The translations under genes were made by a program, and so were the position numbers. Shown one piece after another: positions 16,542 through 24,862 of a stretch of DNA of 44,354 nt. This DNA comes from Candidatus Gastranaerophilales bacterium (GTDB lineage: Bacteria > Cyanobacteriota > Vampirovibrionia > Gastranaerophilales > Gastranaerophilaceae). The notes beneath the pieces were generated by a model. It worked only from the letters and a program-made list of their open reading frames with translations, searched no databases and had not been told where the DNA came from. The DNA is taken from contig CALUSL010000019.1 in NCBI GenBank assembly GCA_944323425.1, positions 1 to 44,354 of the forward strand. The letters run 5' to 3'. Numbering within the stretch: position 1 is the stretch's first letter; every line of letters begins with the position of its first letter.

Positions 16542-17102
16542 TTAATCCATCGGAATAATCAGTTTTTGTCCGATTGCCAGTTGATTCGGATTGGACAAAT
16601 TGTTAGCTTCCATAATTTTAGAAACTTTGGAAGTATCATATTTTCCGTAGAATCTAATAATTACACCTTCAAGAGTATCACCTGCTTTGATTGTATAAGA
16701 TTCAGGTGCAGCCTGTGCAACCGGCTCAGCCTTATCTGCAGGTATGATAGCCAATTTAGCTGCGTCTTGATTTTTTACTCTTTTTACTAATTTGGGCTGG
16801 TCATCAACAGAAGCTGTGCTGCTAAGCGAATTTGTGCTAAAGCTTAGAAGTGCAGTCATCAAAAACATGCATAATGCTCCTGTAATAAAACCGGTCGCGA
16901 GATATATTCCGGGAGACTTTTCTACTTTCTGATTAACCTTAAAATTCTGCCATAAAACATCGAGTTCTTTTTCCTTCGACGGTCTGACATAAGTTTTAGG
17001 TGCTGTATCCTCCGTGATTGTGTTAGATTTAGCTCTGAGTTCCTCTAACAGAACCATTCTCTCCTTTGATAAATTCGATCTGTGTAATGTTGAGCTTTTC
17101 AT
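16542..17102 (-). CDS. Membrane-anchored LysM-domain protein
   Basis: 186 residues. The first 75 residues are basic and cytosolic. A single transmembrane helix follows (about 70-92, YLATGFITGALCMFLMTALLSF), then a Pro/Ala linker. A C-terminal LysM domain (about 136-186) contains YTIKAGDTLEGVIIRFYG, ANNLSNPNQLAIGQKLIIP. LysM binds the N-acetylglucosamine backbone of peptidoglycan, so this type II membrane protein probably tethers to the cell wall. It may help cell-envelope assembly or division; no enzyme domain is present. Ribosome binding site GTGAGG. Promoter at 17131-17160, terminator at 16500-16530, so it is a single-gene unit. Confidence 0.85.
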   Translation of the reverse strand: MKSSTLHRSNLSKERMVLLEELRAKSNTITEDTAPKTYVRPSKEKELDVLWQNFKVNQKVEKSPGIYLATGFITGALCMFLMTALLSFSTNSLSSTASVDDQPKLVKRVKNQDAAKLAIIPADKAEPVAQAAPESYTIKAGDTLEGVIIRFYGKYDTSKVSKIMEANNLSNPNQLAIGQKLIIPMD

Positions 17103-17130
17103 TCTACCTCACTTTATTCTTCCCTGTTCC

Positions 17131-17160
17131 ATAATAGTCGGCTGATAATTCTGTTGTCAA
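17131..17160 (-). promoter_or_regulatory. Sigma-70 type promoter for the LysM gene
   Basis: On the minus strand: consensus -35 TTGACA (17160-17155), 18-base spacer, -10 TATTAT (17136-17131). Start near 17124 gives a leader of about 20 bases containing the ribosome binding site. Confidence 0.65.
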
Positions 17161-17302
17161 GGATTATGTACATAATATATTACATTACTAAATATTTTGA
17201 TTCAAACGCATATATTCAGGCGTATTACGCAATAAAAAAACTTTCGTTTCAAAAAATTTTATTCTAAAATGAATCAAGTAAAAACATAATGAAAGAAGCG
17301 AA

Positions 17303-17800
17303 ATGACTGAATTTGTAAAAGTAGAATCGGATGACGAAATAAAACAGCTCGCCGGACTTGCAAAAGAAATATGGAATGAGCACTATATAAAAATTCTTTC
17401 TCAGGAACAAATAGATTACATGCTCGAAAAATTCCAATCCGAAAACGCAATCAAAGAACAAATAAACAAAGATGGATACAATTACTATTTTATCAATAGT
17501 GATTCAAAAATTGCCGGTTTCGTTGGTTTTTGCCCCAAAAACGACTACCTTTTTCTCTCAAAAATATACTTAAAAAGTGAAATGAGAGGAAAGGGGCTCG
17601 GACGTGCAGGTATAGAATTTGTAGAAAACTATGCTCGAAAGCATGGATTCAACAGCATCCGTCTTACCGTAAACAAATACAACATGACATCAGTTTATGT
17701 TTACAACAATCTGGGATTCCAAAAAATTGACGATGTTGTAACAGATATCGGTAATGGATTTGTTATGGATGATTACATTATGGAAAAGACTTTATCCTAG
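17303..17800 (+). CDS. GNAT-family N-acetyltransferase
   Basis: 165 residues, typical GNAT size. Acetyl-CoA binding motif A is visible as FLSKIYLKSEMRGKGLGRAGIEFVENYARKHG (the R/Q-x-x-G-x-G/A loop is RGKGLG). Motif B has the Asn/Tyr-rich TVNKYNMTSVYVYNNLGFQKI, the usual GNAT segment near the C-terminus. The acceptor may be a small amine or a protein N-terminus; the sequence does not say. The stop codon overlaps that of the opposite EF-hand gene (17797-17800), so the two transcripts converge. Confidence 0.88.
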   Translation: MTEFVKVESDDEIKQLAGLAKEIWNEHYIKILSQEQIDYMLEKFQSENAIKEQINKDGYNYYFINSDSKIAGFVGFCPKNDYLFLSKIYLKSEMRGKGLGRAGIEFVENYARKHGFNSIRLTVNKYNMTSVYVYNNLGFQKIDDVVTDIGNGFVMDDYIMEKTLS

Positions 17801-18333
17801 TTTTTGGGCGGGAACAAAAAGTCTTTCAGCATCTGCAGAACTTCGGGCATATCAGGATGTCCCCAGTTTGTGCCGATAGCCGACTCGTAAGCTATTTTCC
17901 CGTCAATCAAGCCTTCTTTATTATCAGCCTTGTCCATATATGCAAAAACAGCGCTCATTTCTTTATTATCAATAGAGCCATCCCTGTTTAAATCACAATT
18001 ATTAAAAATCCCCCGAAGCATTTTCATCATGCCGGGAATGCTTAAATCAATTTCTTCATTAAACGTTTTTTTATAAATGTTAGACTGTTCAGTAACATAT
18101 TCATCAAATTCCATTTTTTGATTTTTATTTGCATCATAATTTGAAATTCTGGATGAAGCTATATTTTGAACAGCTTCGGTGTAAACCTTTGCTTTATTCT
18201 CAGGAGCTGTTTTTGAAAAATCAGTTTTTTCAACAAAATTAAACTGTTCCACAGGCTTTTTTGCGAGCATTTTCTGGTAGTTTTCATTGCTTGCCGCCCA
18301 GTTTTCAAAACGCATACCTATATTATTAGTCAT
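17797..18333 (-). CDS. EF-hand calcium-binding protein
   Basis: 178 residues with no signal peptide. Two 12-residue calcium loops are visible: DANKNQKMEFDE (ligands at 1, 3, 5, 9 and 12) and the canonical DLNRDGSIDNKE (Asp, Asn, Asp, Gly at 6, hydrophobic at 8, Glu at 12). A degenerate third site may lie in DKADNKEGLIDGK. The N-terminal 60 residues are unlike known domains, and the protein starts TNNIGMRFENWAASNENYQ. Bacterial EF-hand proteins buffer or sense calcium; no effector domain is fused. It lies between a GNAT gene and a sigma factor gene, without clear operon links. Confidence 0.8.
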   Translation of the reverse strand: MTNNIGMRFENWAASNENYQKMLAKKPVEQFNFVEKTDFSKTAPENKAKVYTEAVQNIASSRISNYDANKNQKMEFDEYVTEQSNIYKKTFNEEIDLSIPGMMKMLRGIFNNCDLNRDGSIDNKEMSAVFAYMDKADNKEGLIDGKIAYESAIGTNWGHPDMPEVLQMLKDFLFPPKN

Positions 18334-18419
18334 ACTTGTTCCCTTTCGTATATCTAATATAAAAACATCGTTTAAAAATTATTGCCAGAAAATCTCTTTT
18401 TCTAAAGAATTGTTAAAAA

Positions 18420-18445
18420 GAGAAAGGCGGCTAATGCCGCCTCAA
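18420..18445 (-). terminator. Terminator downstream of the sigma factor gene
   Basis: Perfect 7-bp stem AGGCGGC (18425-18431) with GCCGCCT (18436-18442), loop of 4. On the minus strand it is followed by TTTCTCTTTTT, a reasonable T-tract. Confidence 0.6.
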
Positions 18446-18472
18446 AGTACTAGAGTAGTAAGTCAGCTCTAA

Positions 18473-19375
18473 TTAGCTAACATATGCGGTAAGCAAATTT
18501 GTCGAGCAATTAATTTCACGAATTTTTTTCAATGCGCGATTTTCCGTCTGCCTGATACATTCTTTAGTCACACCATAGAGATTCCCTATTTCTTCGAGTG
18601 TTTTTCTACTCCAGTGACCCAACCCGTATCTCATTCTGACAACAGACTGCTCCCGTTCCTTGAGTTGCGATATGATACATTCCAAATCTTTTTTCAATCC
18701 TTCATTTTCAATTGAGCTGAACACATCAGCTTTTTCATCGACCAGCACATCCGCAAGCGTAACCTCGCTTCCGCCCTGCAATTCATACTGTGCATCAATT
18801 GAAACGGATTTGTTAAATGCTGATAGAAAAGCATCTATTTTTTCAGGAGCGACATTCATTTTCTTTGCAACTTCTTCATTTTTAACAGAAGTATTATATT
18901 TTTGTTCGAGTTCAGCTTTAATTTTAGAGAATTTTGACAGTGTTTCCTGTATATATACCGGAATTTTCACACATCTTGACTGTTCTGATATAGCTTTAAA
19001 AACTGACTGTTTTATCCACCATGCGGCATAAGTTGAAAACCTGTAGCCGAGTGTATAATCAAACTTTTCGACCGCAATCATCAAACCGAGATTACCTTCC
19101 TGAATAAGATCAATCATTGGCAATGTTGTTACCTGTACTGTTTTTTTTGTTATATTAACAACCAGCCTGAGATTTGATTGCACAAGCTTTCTTCTTGCGT
19201 CTATATCACCTTCTTTTGCTCGTTTTGCCAGCTCTTTTTCCTCAGCTGCACTAAGAACGGGAATTTTAGAAATTTTTCTGATGTAACTATTGAGCACATC
19301 ATCATTCACTGCCGGCATAATGCTCATACCTGCCGGTTTTGTTGTTTGATTTTTGGGGGATGAAAACTTTGTCAT
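18473..19375 (-). CDS. Group-2 RNA polymerase sigma-70 family factor
   Basis: 300 residues, so shorter than the housekeeping RpoD and lacking region 1.1. Region 1.2 is DVLNSYIRKISKIPVLSAAEE. Region 2 is ARRKLVQSNLRLVVNITKK, DLIQEGNLGLMIAVEKFDYT and YRFSTYAAWWIKQSVFKAI (the -10 recognition helix). Region 3 is CVKIPVYIQETLSKF. Region 4 is VVRMRYGLGHWSRKTLEEIG with the helix-turn-helix VTKECIRQTENRALKKIR. Conservation of region 2.4 suggests a -10 close to consensus. Ribosome binding site TAGGAG, 7 bases before the ATG. The upstream gap (19376-19629) holds an operator-like repeat cluster, which fits a regulated alternative factor. Confidence 0.9.
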   Translation of the reverse strand: MTKFSSPKNQTTKPAGMSIMPAVNDDVLNSYIRKISKIPVLSAAEEKELAKRAKEGDIDARRKLVQSNLRLVVNITKKTVQVTTLPMIDLIQEGNLGLMIAVEKFDYTLGYRFSTYAAWWIKQSVFKAISEQSRCVKIPVYIQETLSKFSKIKAELEQKYNTSVKNEEVAKKMNVAPEKIDAFLSAFNKSVSIDAQYELQGGSEVTLADVLVDEKADVFSSIENEGLKKDLECIISQLKEREQSVVRMRYGLGHWSRKTLEEIGNLYGVTKECIRQTENRALKKIREINCSTNLLTAYVS

Positions 19376-19520
19376 AACTTACTCCTAATTTATTTTTTAT
19401 AATCCTAACTTCTTGACCTGTTTGTTATAATTTTTTGCACAAAAACTGACAGCATAGAACGAGTCTATCTGTAGTGTACACCTGAGACAACGTGAACATA
19501 CACAGCTAATTTATATCCTA

Positions 19521-19557
19521 TTTGATATATACTCAATATATCACTCAATATATCAAA
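19521..19557. promoter_or_regulatory. Operator-like repeat cluster between sigma factor and tadA
   Basis: TTTGATATAT (19521-19530) and its exact inverse ATATATCAAA (19548-19557) bracket two direct copies of ACTCAATATATC (19531-19542 and 19543-19554). The block lies in the 254-base divergent gap and could be a repressor or activator site controlling either gene. A second inverted pair, AATATTAC/GTAATATT, lies at about 19579-19620. Confidence 0.5.
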
Positions 19558-19629
19558 AATCAAGTGTTTTATTACGAAATATTACCAAAACCAATGAAAA
19601 TTTTCGAATTTTGTAATATTCTGTAATAT

Positions 19630-20055
19630 ATGAATACTGAATTTATGGAAAAAGCTATCCAAAAAGCAAAAAATTCGGGACCGGACATTCCTGTAGGCGC
19701 TGTCATTGTAAAGGATGGAGAAATTCTTGCAGCCTGTCATAATGAAAAAGAAAAATTGAACGATGCAACAGCTCATGCAGAAATCCTTGCGATTAGAGAA
19801 GCGTCAAAAAAGCTCAAATCATGGAGACTTGAAGGATGTGAGCTCTATGTCACGCTGGAACCCTGCCCGATGTGCGCATGGGCAATTATGCAAGCAAGAA
19901 TCAAAACAGTATATTTCGGTTCATACGACACGCTATACGGAGCATATTCAGTTTTCCGGGAACTTACAAAAAACGTTTCTTCTGAAATAAAAGGCGGTAT
20001 TCTGGAAGAAAAGTGCGATAATATAATTAAGGAATACTTTAAGAGGATGAGATGA
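19630..20055 (+). CDS. tadA: tRNA-specific adenosine deaminase TadA
   Basis: 141 residues. It deaminates A34 to inosine in tRNA-Arg(ACG), needed to read CGN codons. Zinc/catalytic motifs: His49-Ala-Glu51 (HAEILAI) and Pro78-Cys79-Pro-Met-Cys82 (PCPMC), spaced as in TadA. The RNA-binding side includes ARIKTVYFGSYDTLYGAYS. The protein lacks a long N-terminal extension. There is no ribosome binding site before the ATG, and a -10-like TAATAT lies 10 bases upstream, so this may be another short-leader transcript. The next gene overlaps by 4 bases (ATGA). Confidence 0.9.
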   Translation: MNTEFMEKAIQKAKNSGPDIPVGAVIVKDGEILAACHNEKEKLNDATAHAEILAIREASKKLKSWRLEGCELYVTLEPCPMCAWAIMQARIKTVYFGSYDTLYGAYSVFRELTKNVSSEIKGGILEEKCDNIIKEYFKRMR

Positions 20056-20804
20056 ATACCAAATTATACCTTGATGAACTTGTCGAAAAATACGAAAATG
20101 AAGATTTCATAAAGGACGACCCGATTCAATTTATACACCGGTTTAAAAACAAAAAGGATATAGAGATTGCGGCATTTATAGCTTCAATGTTTGCTTATGG
20201 AAAACGCGAAGCTTTTATAAAAAAATTAAATATTCTTTTTGAAAAAATGAATGAAAAACCTCTTGAATTTATACTTGCATATACACCAGAAAATCATATT
20301 CTCGATGATTTTGACTACCGTTTTTCTGTAGGCGTTGATATAGCGCAGATTGTACTCATATTAAAAGAGCTTTATAGTTCGGGAGAAACGTTAGAAACTC
20401 TCTTCAGACACGGATATGAACAAACTCATACAATCAAGGGTATGCTGCAATGTGTAATTGATTATTTTTATGCACGTGTAGAACTTCCGGTCACAAAAGG
20501 ATTTTATCACCTGCTTCCAAATCCTGCCAAAAACAGTGCCTGCAAAAGGCTGAATATGTTTCTACGCTGGATGGTTAGAGACGGTGGCGTAGATTTGGGG
20601 CTATGGAAATTCATAGACAAATCTGAATTGATTATACCGCTGGATGTTCATGTCGCAAAAGTATCAAGAGCCCTGGGTATATTACAAAGAAAACAAAATG
20701 ATTATCAGGCGGCTATGGAATTAACGCAAAAATTAAAAGAATTCAACCCCGCTGATCCGGTGCGTTATGACTTTGCAATGTTCGGATACGGAGTTAATAA
20801 TTAA
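20052..20804 (+). CDS. TIGR02757/DUF2400 family protein
   Basis: 250 residues. The full family pattern is visible: DPIQFIHRFKNKKDIEIAAFIASMFAYGKREAFIKKL at the start, NPAKNSACKRLNMFLRWMVRDGGVDLGLW in the middle (about 157-190), and PLDVHVAKVSRALGIL near 200. The PLDVHV-x-K-V segment and helix content recall the helix-hairpin-helix DNA glycosylase fold, and a nucleic-acid role has been proposed, but the biochemical function is not established. The start overlaps tadA by 4 bases (ATGA), so the two are translationally coupled. Confidence 0.85.
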   Translation: MNTKLYLDELVEKYENEDFIKDDPIQFIHRFKNKKDIEIAAFIASMFAYGKREAFIKKLNILFEKMNEKPLEFILAYTPENHILDDFDYRFSVGVDIAQIVLILKELYSSGETLETLFRHGYEQTHTIKGMLQCVIDYFYARVELPVTKGFYHLLPNPAKNSACKRLNMFLRWMVRDGGVDLGLWKFIDKSELIIPLDVHVAKVSRALGILQRKQNDYQAAMELTQKLKEFNPADPVRYDFAMFGYGVNN

Positions 20805-20901
20805 TTGTAACATTCTGTTTACAATTTTTGAGAAAAAAGCAATTTTTTTTGATATCCTAACTTATTATAAGTGTAGATTACAATGTGTGAGGTAGATAAA
20901 T

Positions 20902-21261
20902 ATGAATTTTGATGCAATCAAGGGAACGGCCGCAGCTGGCGCTGAAAGTGCTAAGGAGTTTATTAACAAAGGTGCAGAAAAAGCAGAAGAGCTAGGCAAA
21001 GAAGGCTATAAAACTGCAAAAGAATACGGAGCTAAAGGTTTTAAAGCATTAAAAGATTTTGGAGTAAAAGCCGGTGAAAAACTTAAACCGCTTGCTCAGG
21101 ACACTATAGCTCTTGGAAAAGATGCTGTTAAATACGCAAAAGCTAATCCAGGAAAGACCGCTCTTATTGCTGCAGGTACATTAGCAGTTGTTGCAGGAAT
21201 CACAGCTTTCATACACACAATTACACATAAAGCACCCGAAAAAACAACAGAAAAAGCTTAA
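20902..21261 (+). CDS. Hypothetical amphipathic-repeat protein with C-terminal membrane helix
   Basis: 119 residues. The first 85 residues consist of 11-residue amphipathic Lys/Ala/Glu repeats (KEFINKGAEKA, EELGKEGYKTA, KEYGAKGFKAL, KDFGVKAGEKL) like LEA or apolipoprotein-type helices. They are followed by one membrane helix (TALIAAGTLAVVAGITAFIHTI, about 88-109) and a basic tail. Such proteins lie along membranes or protect under stress, but no specific role can be given. Ribosome binding site GTGAGG. A strong bidirectional terminator follows at 21279-21311. Confidence 0.7.
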   Translation: MNFDAIKGTAAAGAESAKEFINKGAEKAEELGKEGYKTAKEYGAKGFKALKDFGVKAGEKLKPLAQDTIALGKDAVKYAKANPGKTALIAAGTLAVVAGITAFIHTITHKAPEKTTEKA

Positions 21262-21278
21262 TTAAAATGATTTTTATA

Positions 21279-21311
21279 AAAAAGCCGGTTAAAATATTAA
21301 CCGGTTTTTTT
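21279..21311. terminator. Bidirectional terminator between convergent genes
   Basis: 8-bp stem CCGGTTAA (21285-21292) with TTAACCGG (21297-21304), 4-base loop, followed by seven T residues on plus and preceded by an A-run that serves the minus strand. Confidence 0.8.
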
Positions 21312-22290
21312 ATATCATAATATCTTCTCTCAGCTGTATAACGAAATCTGCATTCTTAGGTATGCTGATTGAGCCGCCCTTTGAAAATATTGCCAGCACA
21401 GGAGAGGCAACAATATTCACTGCATAAACAACAGTTCCGCTAACAAATGTAATCGGAGTAAGCAAAATTTCTACACCATTATTATTTTTCCAGTATTTAC
21501 AAGTACAACGCCACATTTTTTTGAAAAAGTTATATCCTGGTGTCGTTGATTTAACAAGCCCCCGCCAGAATTGATGTTTGCCCTTAATATTATTCAAAAA
21601 AATTCTTTTTTCATTAGCAACGCTTATTTTCGCATCTATTTTGTAAGTTTTACCCTTATAAACCATTTCATCAACTTCTATAACAATAAGTCCGCCGTTG
21701 CCTGTAAAATTCGGAGCATGCGAATCTACGACTTTCCCCTTAAACACAGTTCCTGACGGTATAGTAACATATGTGGCAATTTCAGGGTACTGGCTTATAA
21801 AAGATAATCTAGTCCCCACAGGAGTTCTATCAGAAACTGCCGACGTAATTCTCACCCTGAACTTCTTACCTTTAGGCATTTTGACCGAAGTTTTTGAATT
21901 TTGGTTATATACAGGTGTTTTAGAAGGAGCCGCAATTGTTTTCCGGGTATTGGTAACAGCAGGTTTCGGAGTTGAAACTGGAACAGGAGCTGTTGTTTTG
22001 GGTGTATTCGCTGTATTTTGTACGGGTTTTGTTGCCGCTTCAATTTGAGCCGGTGTAGCCTTTTGAGGCGGAGTAGAAGAAGGCGAAAATATATCCGCAT
22101 CAGATGGAATATCATCGTCAAAATCAGGAAGGGTTGCGGGCAAAGCCGGAAGCAAATCTTCTTCTATTTTTTTTGTATCGTATTTTTCACGCAAACCTTT
22201 GTCTATAGAATCATCTATATATTCAAGAGCAGCGCACATGCCGGAGCTCAAATAGAGACCGACAAACAGCAGTGATAAAACCTTTTTCAT
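21310..22290 (-). CDS. Hypothetical exported protein with Pro/Thr linker
   Basis: 326 residues from the ATG at 22290, which has GGGAAAT upstream. A frame from 22302 adds four residues before a clear signal peptide (MKKVLSLLFVGLYLSSGMCA). A low-complexity Pro/Thr/Ala/Ser stretch (about 55-125) is followed by a beta-rich domain (about 135-225) with PVGTRLSFISQ, IPSGTVFKGKVVDSHAPNFTGNGG and VIEVDEMVYKGKTYKIDAKI. This resembles the barrel-like segments of TrbI or conjugation-type proteins, but the match is weak. A hydrophobic stretch (TFVSGTVVYAVNIVASPVLAIF) lies near the C-terminus, followed by IPKNADFVIQL. Probably envelope-associated; function unknown. Confidence 0.6.
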   Translation of the reverse strand: MKKVLSLLFVGLYLSSGMCAALEYIDDSIDKGLREKYDTKKIEEDLLPALPATLPDFDDDIPSDADIFSPSSTPPQKATPAQIEAATKPVQNTANTPKTTAPVPVSTPKPAVTNTRKTIAAPSKTPVYNQNSKTSVKMPKGKKFRVRITSAVSDRTPVGTRLSFISQYPEIATYVTIPSGTVFKGKVVDSHAPNFTGNGGLIVIEVDEMVYKGKTYKIDAKISVANEKRIFLNNIKGKHQFWRGLVKSTTPGYNFFKKMWRCTCKYWKNNNGVEILLTPITFVSGTVVYAVNIVASPVLAIFSKGGSISIPKNADFVIQLREDIMI

Positions 22291-22352
22291 AATATTTCCC
22301 ATATTATAATTTTATCACCGGCAATATGCTTCACATCGAACAGAAATATTAT

Positions 22353-23105
22353 TTAGTGCAAAACAGTCAACGGTTCAGGTCCATCATCTGTAACAAGAAT
22401 AGTATGTTCAAAATGAGCAGAAGGTTTGTCATCATTCGTGACAACAGTCCAATTGTCCTCAAGAGTATGAACATCATCACAGCCAAGATTTAGCATCGGT
22501 TCCACAGCAATAGTCATTCCCGATTTCAAAACAAAGCTGCTTCCAACTCTGTAATTAAAAACAAAAGGTTCTTCATGCATAGCATGTCCGACCCCGTGTC
22601 CGCCATACTGTCTGACAATACCGAGATTTTTTTCCTTAGCAACATCTTCTACAGCACCTGAAACATCGTCAAGCAGCGCACCGTCTCTCATTTTGCTCAT
22701 ACCTGCCATTAATGATTTTTCAGTTGTTTCGAGAAGCATTTTGCATTCATCTGAAATATTACCCACAGGGTATGTCCATGCTCCGTCACCGACCAATCCG
22801 TGATAAGTTGCACCCACATCAATACTTATAATATCACCCTCTTTAAGTATACAACTTTCTGAAGGGATGCCGTGGACAACCTGAGAATTAACCGAAGCGC
22901 AAATTGTAGCAGGAAATCCATTGTAGCCTAAGAATGTAGGAATACACTTGTTTTCTTTAATAATTCTAGCCGCCGCGTCATCGAGGAACTTTGTAGACAC
23001 ACCGGGCTCAATTATCCTTGCCATTTCCTGATGAACAAGCGCAACTACATTTCCGGCATAGCGCATCAATTTTATTTCTTCTCTGGATTTTTTGTGGACT
23101 GACAT
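22353..23105 (-). CDS. map: Methionine aminopeptidase type I
   Basis: 250 residues, standard type I length. It removes the initiator Met from nascent proteins. The five metal ligands are present in order: Asp in ISIDVGATYHGLVGDGAWT (two Asp), His in GGHGVGHAMHEEP, Glu in IAVEPML and Glu in FEHTILV. The ATG follows the adk stop directly. The adk-map order is common in ribosomal-protein operons next to secY, but here adk has its own promoter and no secY is upstream, so the pair has been separated from that operon. Confidence 0.95.
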   Translation of the reverse strand: MSVHKKSREEIKLMRYAGNVVALVHQEMARIIEPGVSTKFLDDAAARIIKENKCIPTFLGYNGFPATICASVNSQVVHGIPSESCILKEGDIISIDVGATYHGLVGDGAWTYPVGNISDECKMLLETTEKSLMAGMSKMRDGALLDDVSGAVEDVAKEKNLGIVRQYGGHGVGHAMHEEPFVFNYRVGSSFVLKSGMTIAVEPMLNLGCDDVHTLEDNWTVVTNDDKPSAHFEHTILVTDDGPEPLTVLH

Positions 23106-23759
23106 CTAAATCACATCTTTCAATCTTTGATAAATCTCGTCTATACTTCCTACTGCATCTATTCTTTTCAAAATACCTCTTTTTTCATAGAAATCAATCA
23201 GAGGCGCAGTTTGAGAGAAATAGGTTTCGAAACGTTTTTTAGCTATTTCTTCTGTATCGTCTTTTCTCTGAACAAGTTCTGTCTGGCAGTAATCACATAC
23301 GCCTTCTTTTATAATAGGCATTGTTTTTATGTTAAAAATAGCACCGCAAGCAGGACAAGAACGTCTGTAGACAATTCTTTCCATAAGATTGTCAATAGGA
23401 ATATCAAAATAAATAACTTCTGTTTTGGCTTCAATATCTTTATCAATTTTTTCAAGCATTTCATCAAGAATTTCAGCCTGTTCGAGACTTCTCGGGAAAC
23501 CATCGAGAATAAAGCCTTTAGCACAATCAGGCTGTTTCAGCCTATCCTCAATTATTGCAGCAACGACTTCCACGGGAACCAGCTGTCCGTTTTCAACGAA
23601 ACCCTTTGCTATTTTTCCGGCTTCGGTGCCTTCAGCCATTGCAGCTCTCAACAATGAACCGGTATCAACATGAACAAGTCCGGTTTCTTGTGCAAGCTTT
23701 GTTGTTTGTGTACCCTTTCCGCTTGCCGGTGGTCCCATAAAAATCAATTCTTTTTTCAT
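23106..23759 (-). CDS. adk: Adenylate kinase
   Basis: 217 residues from the ATG at 23759, preceded by AAGGAAAG; the frame also runs open 21 codons upstream, but that region contains the promoter. P-loop GPPASGKGT at 9-17, NMP-binding helices with DTGSLLRAAM, the FILDGFPRSLEQA motif, and a long LID domain. The LID carries a Cys4 zinc-type site (CPACGAIFNI ... CDYCQ), as in Gram-positive-style zinc adenylate kinases. It catalyses ATP + AMP to 2 ADP. It is in a two-gene operon with map. Confidence 0.95.
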   Translation of the reverse strand: MKKELIFMGPPASGKGTQTTKLAQETGLVHVDTGSLLRAAMAEGTEAGKIAKGFVENGQLVPVEVVAAIIEDRLKQPDCAKGFILDGFPRSLEQAEILDEMLEKIDKDIEAKTEVIYFDIPIDNLMERIVYRRSCPACGAIFNIKTMPIIKEGVCDYCQTELVQRKDDTEEIAKKRFETYFSQTAPLIDFYEKRGILKRIDAVGSIDEIYQRLKDVI

Positions 23760-23780
23760 ATAAACTCTTCTTTCCTTGTT

Positions 23781-23839
23781 ATTAGATGAAATCATTCTAA
23801 CACACGTCAATTTGTTATTCAACAGAATTATGATATAAT
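23781..23839. promoter_or_regulatory. Divergent promoter pair for adk-map and the glucokinase
   Basis: Minus: -35 TTGACG (23810-23805), 18-base spacer, -10 TCTAAT (23786-23781). Plus: -35 TTGTTA (23812-23817), 16-base spacer, perfect -10 TATAAT (23834-23839). The two -35 boxes are separated by one base, so the genes probably compete for polymerase. Confidence 0.6.
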
Positions 23840-23865
23840 TTTTTTATACTATCAGGAGTCAATAT

Positions 23866-24858
23866 ATGCCCGATTATGCAATAGGAATTGATTTAGGCGG
23901 AACAAAAATACTGGCCGGTCTGGTAAACAGAACAAACGGTGAAGTGCTGTTGTCCGTAAAGCACAAAACAAGAAGTGAAAACGGATGCGAGTATGTAATC
24001 GGGAAATTGAAACAGTCCATATCCGAAGTAATAGAAGAATCCAGACTGGATATATCACAAATTTCCTGTATAGGCATAGGAGCACCAGGACAGGTCAACA
24101 GGACAAAAGGCATTCTCATTTCAGCACCGAATCTGGACTGTGATAATGTTAATCTCAAGGCGATACTGGAACGTGAATTTTTTATTCCGACTTTTCTCGG
24201 AAACGATGTTGAAATAGCAGCCATAGGAGAATACAAATTCGGTGCCGGAAGAGGTTACAACAACATGGTCTGCGTCTTTGTCGGAACAGGAATAGGCTCG
24301 GGACTCATCAAAGACGGCAGGGTATATTACGGAAACAGCGGAACTGCCGGCGAAATCGGGCATATAATCGTAGATTCGGGCGGAAGACCCTGCGGTTGCG
24401 GAGGCAATGGTTGTCTTGAGGCTTATGCCTCACGCTCTGCAATAGAAAAAAGAATTACAGGTGCGCTCAAAAAAGGAAGAACATCAATTATTACGGAATT
24501 TATGAAAGATTCAAAACAAATCAGCTCAAAAATGATTAGAAAAGCAATGGAGCACAATGATGAGCTGATTATGCAGGTTTTACTGGAAGCATCTGATTAT
24601 CTTTCAAACGGACTTGCAACAATAATAAACTTTTATAATCCCGAAGCAATTATTATGGGTGGCGGACTTATAGATGCTATAGATGAGTTTTATCAGCGTT
24701 CAATTAAAAAAGCAAAACTTAAAGCATTGCCGACACCGGCTGAAACAACGGTCTTTAAAAAAGCTCAGCTGGGCGATTTTTCGGGAGTAATCGGCGCATG
24801 TTTTCTGGAAGAACAGAATAAATTTCTGAAACCTTCATCTATGCCTGTTTCGAGATAA
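23866..24858 (+). CDS. ROK-family glucokinase
   Basis: 330 residues. N-terminal phosphate-binding GIDLGGTKILAGLV is followed by the sugar-binding region with NDVEIAAIGEYKFGAG and GTAGEIGHIIVDSGG. The ROK zinc signature CGCGGNGCLEAYAS is intact. The second ATP-binding half has NPEAIIMGGGL. These features identify a ROK sugar kinase; sequence style and lack of a DNA-binding domain favour glucokinase over an NagC-type regulator or a manno/allokinase. It would feed glucose released by the GH57 enzyme nearby into glycolysis, an inference from proximity. Confidence 0.88.
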   Translation: MPDYAIGIDLGGTKILAGLVNRTNGEVLLSVKHKTRSENGCEYVIGKLKQSISEVIEESRLDISQISCIGIGAPGQVNRTKGILISAPNLDCDNVNLKAILEREFFIPTFLGNDVEIAAIGEYKFGAGRGYNNMVCVFVGTGIGSGLIKDGRVYYGNSGTAGEIGHIIVDSGGRPCGCGGNGCLEAYASRSAIEKRITGALKKGRTSIITEFMKDSKQISSKMIRKAMEHNDELIMQVLLEASDYLSNGLATIINFYNPEAIIMGGGLIDAIDEFYQRSIKKAKLKALPTPAETTVFKKAQLGDFSGVIGACFLEEQNKFLKPSSMPVSR

Positions 24859-24862
24859 AATT

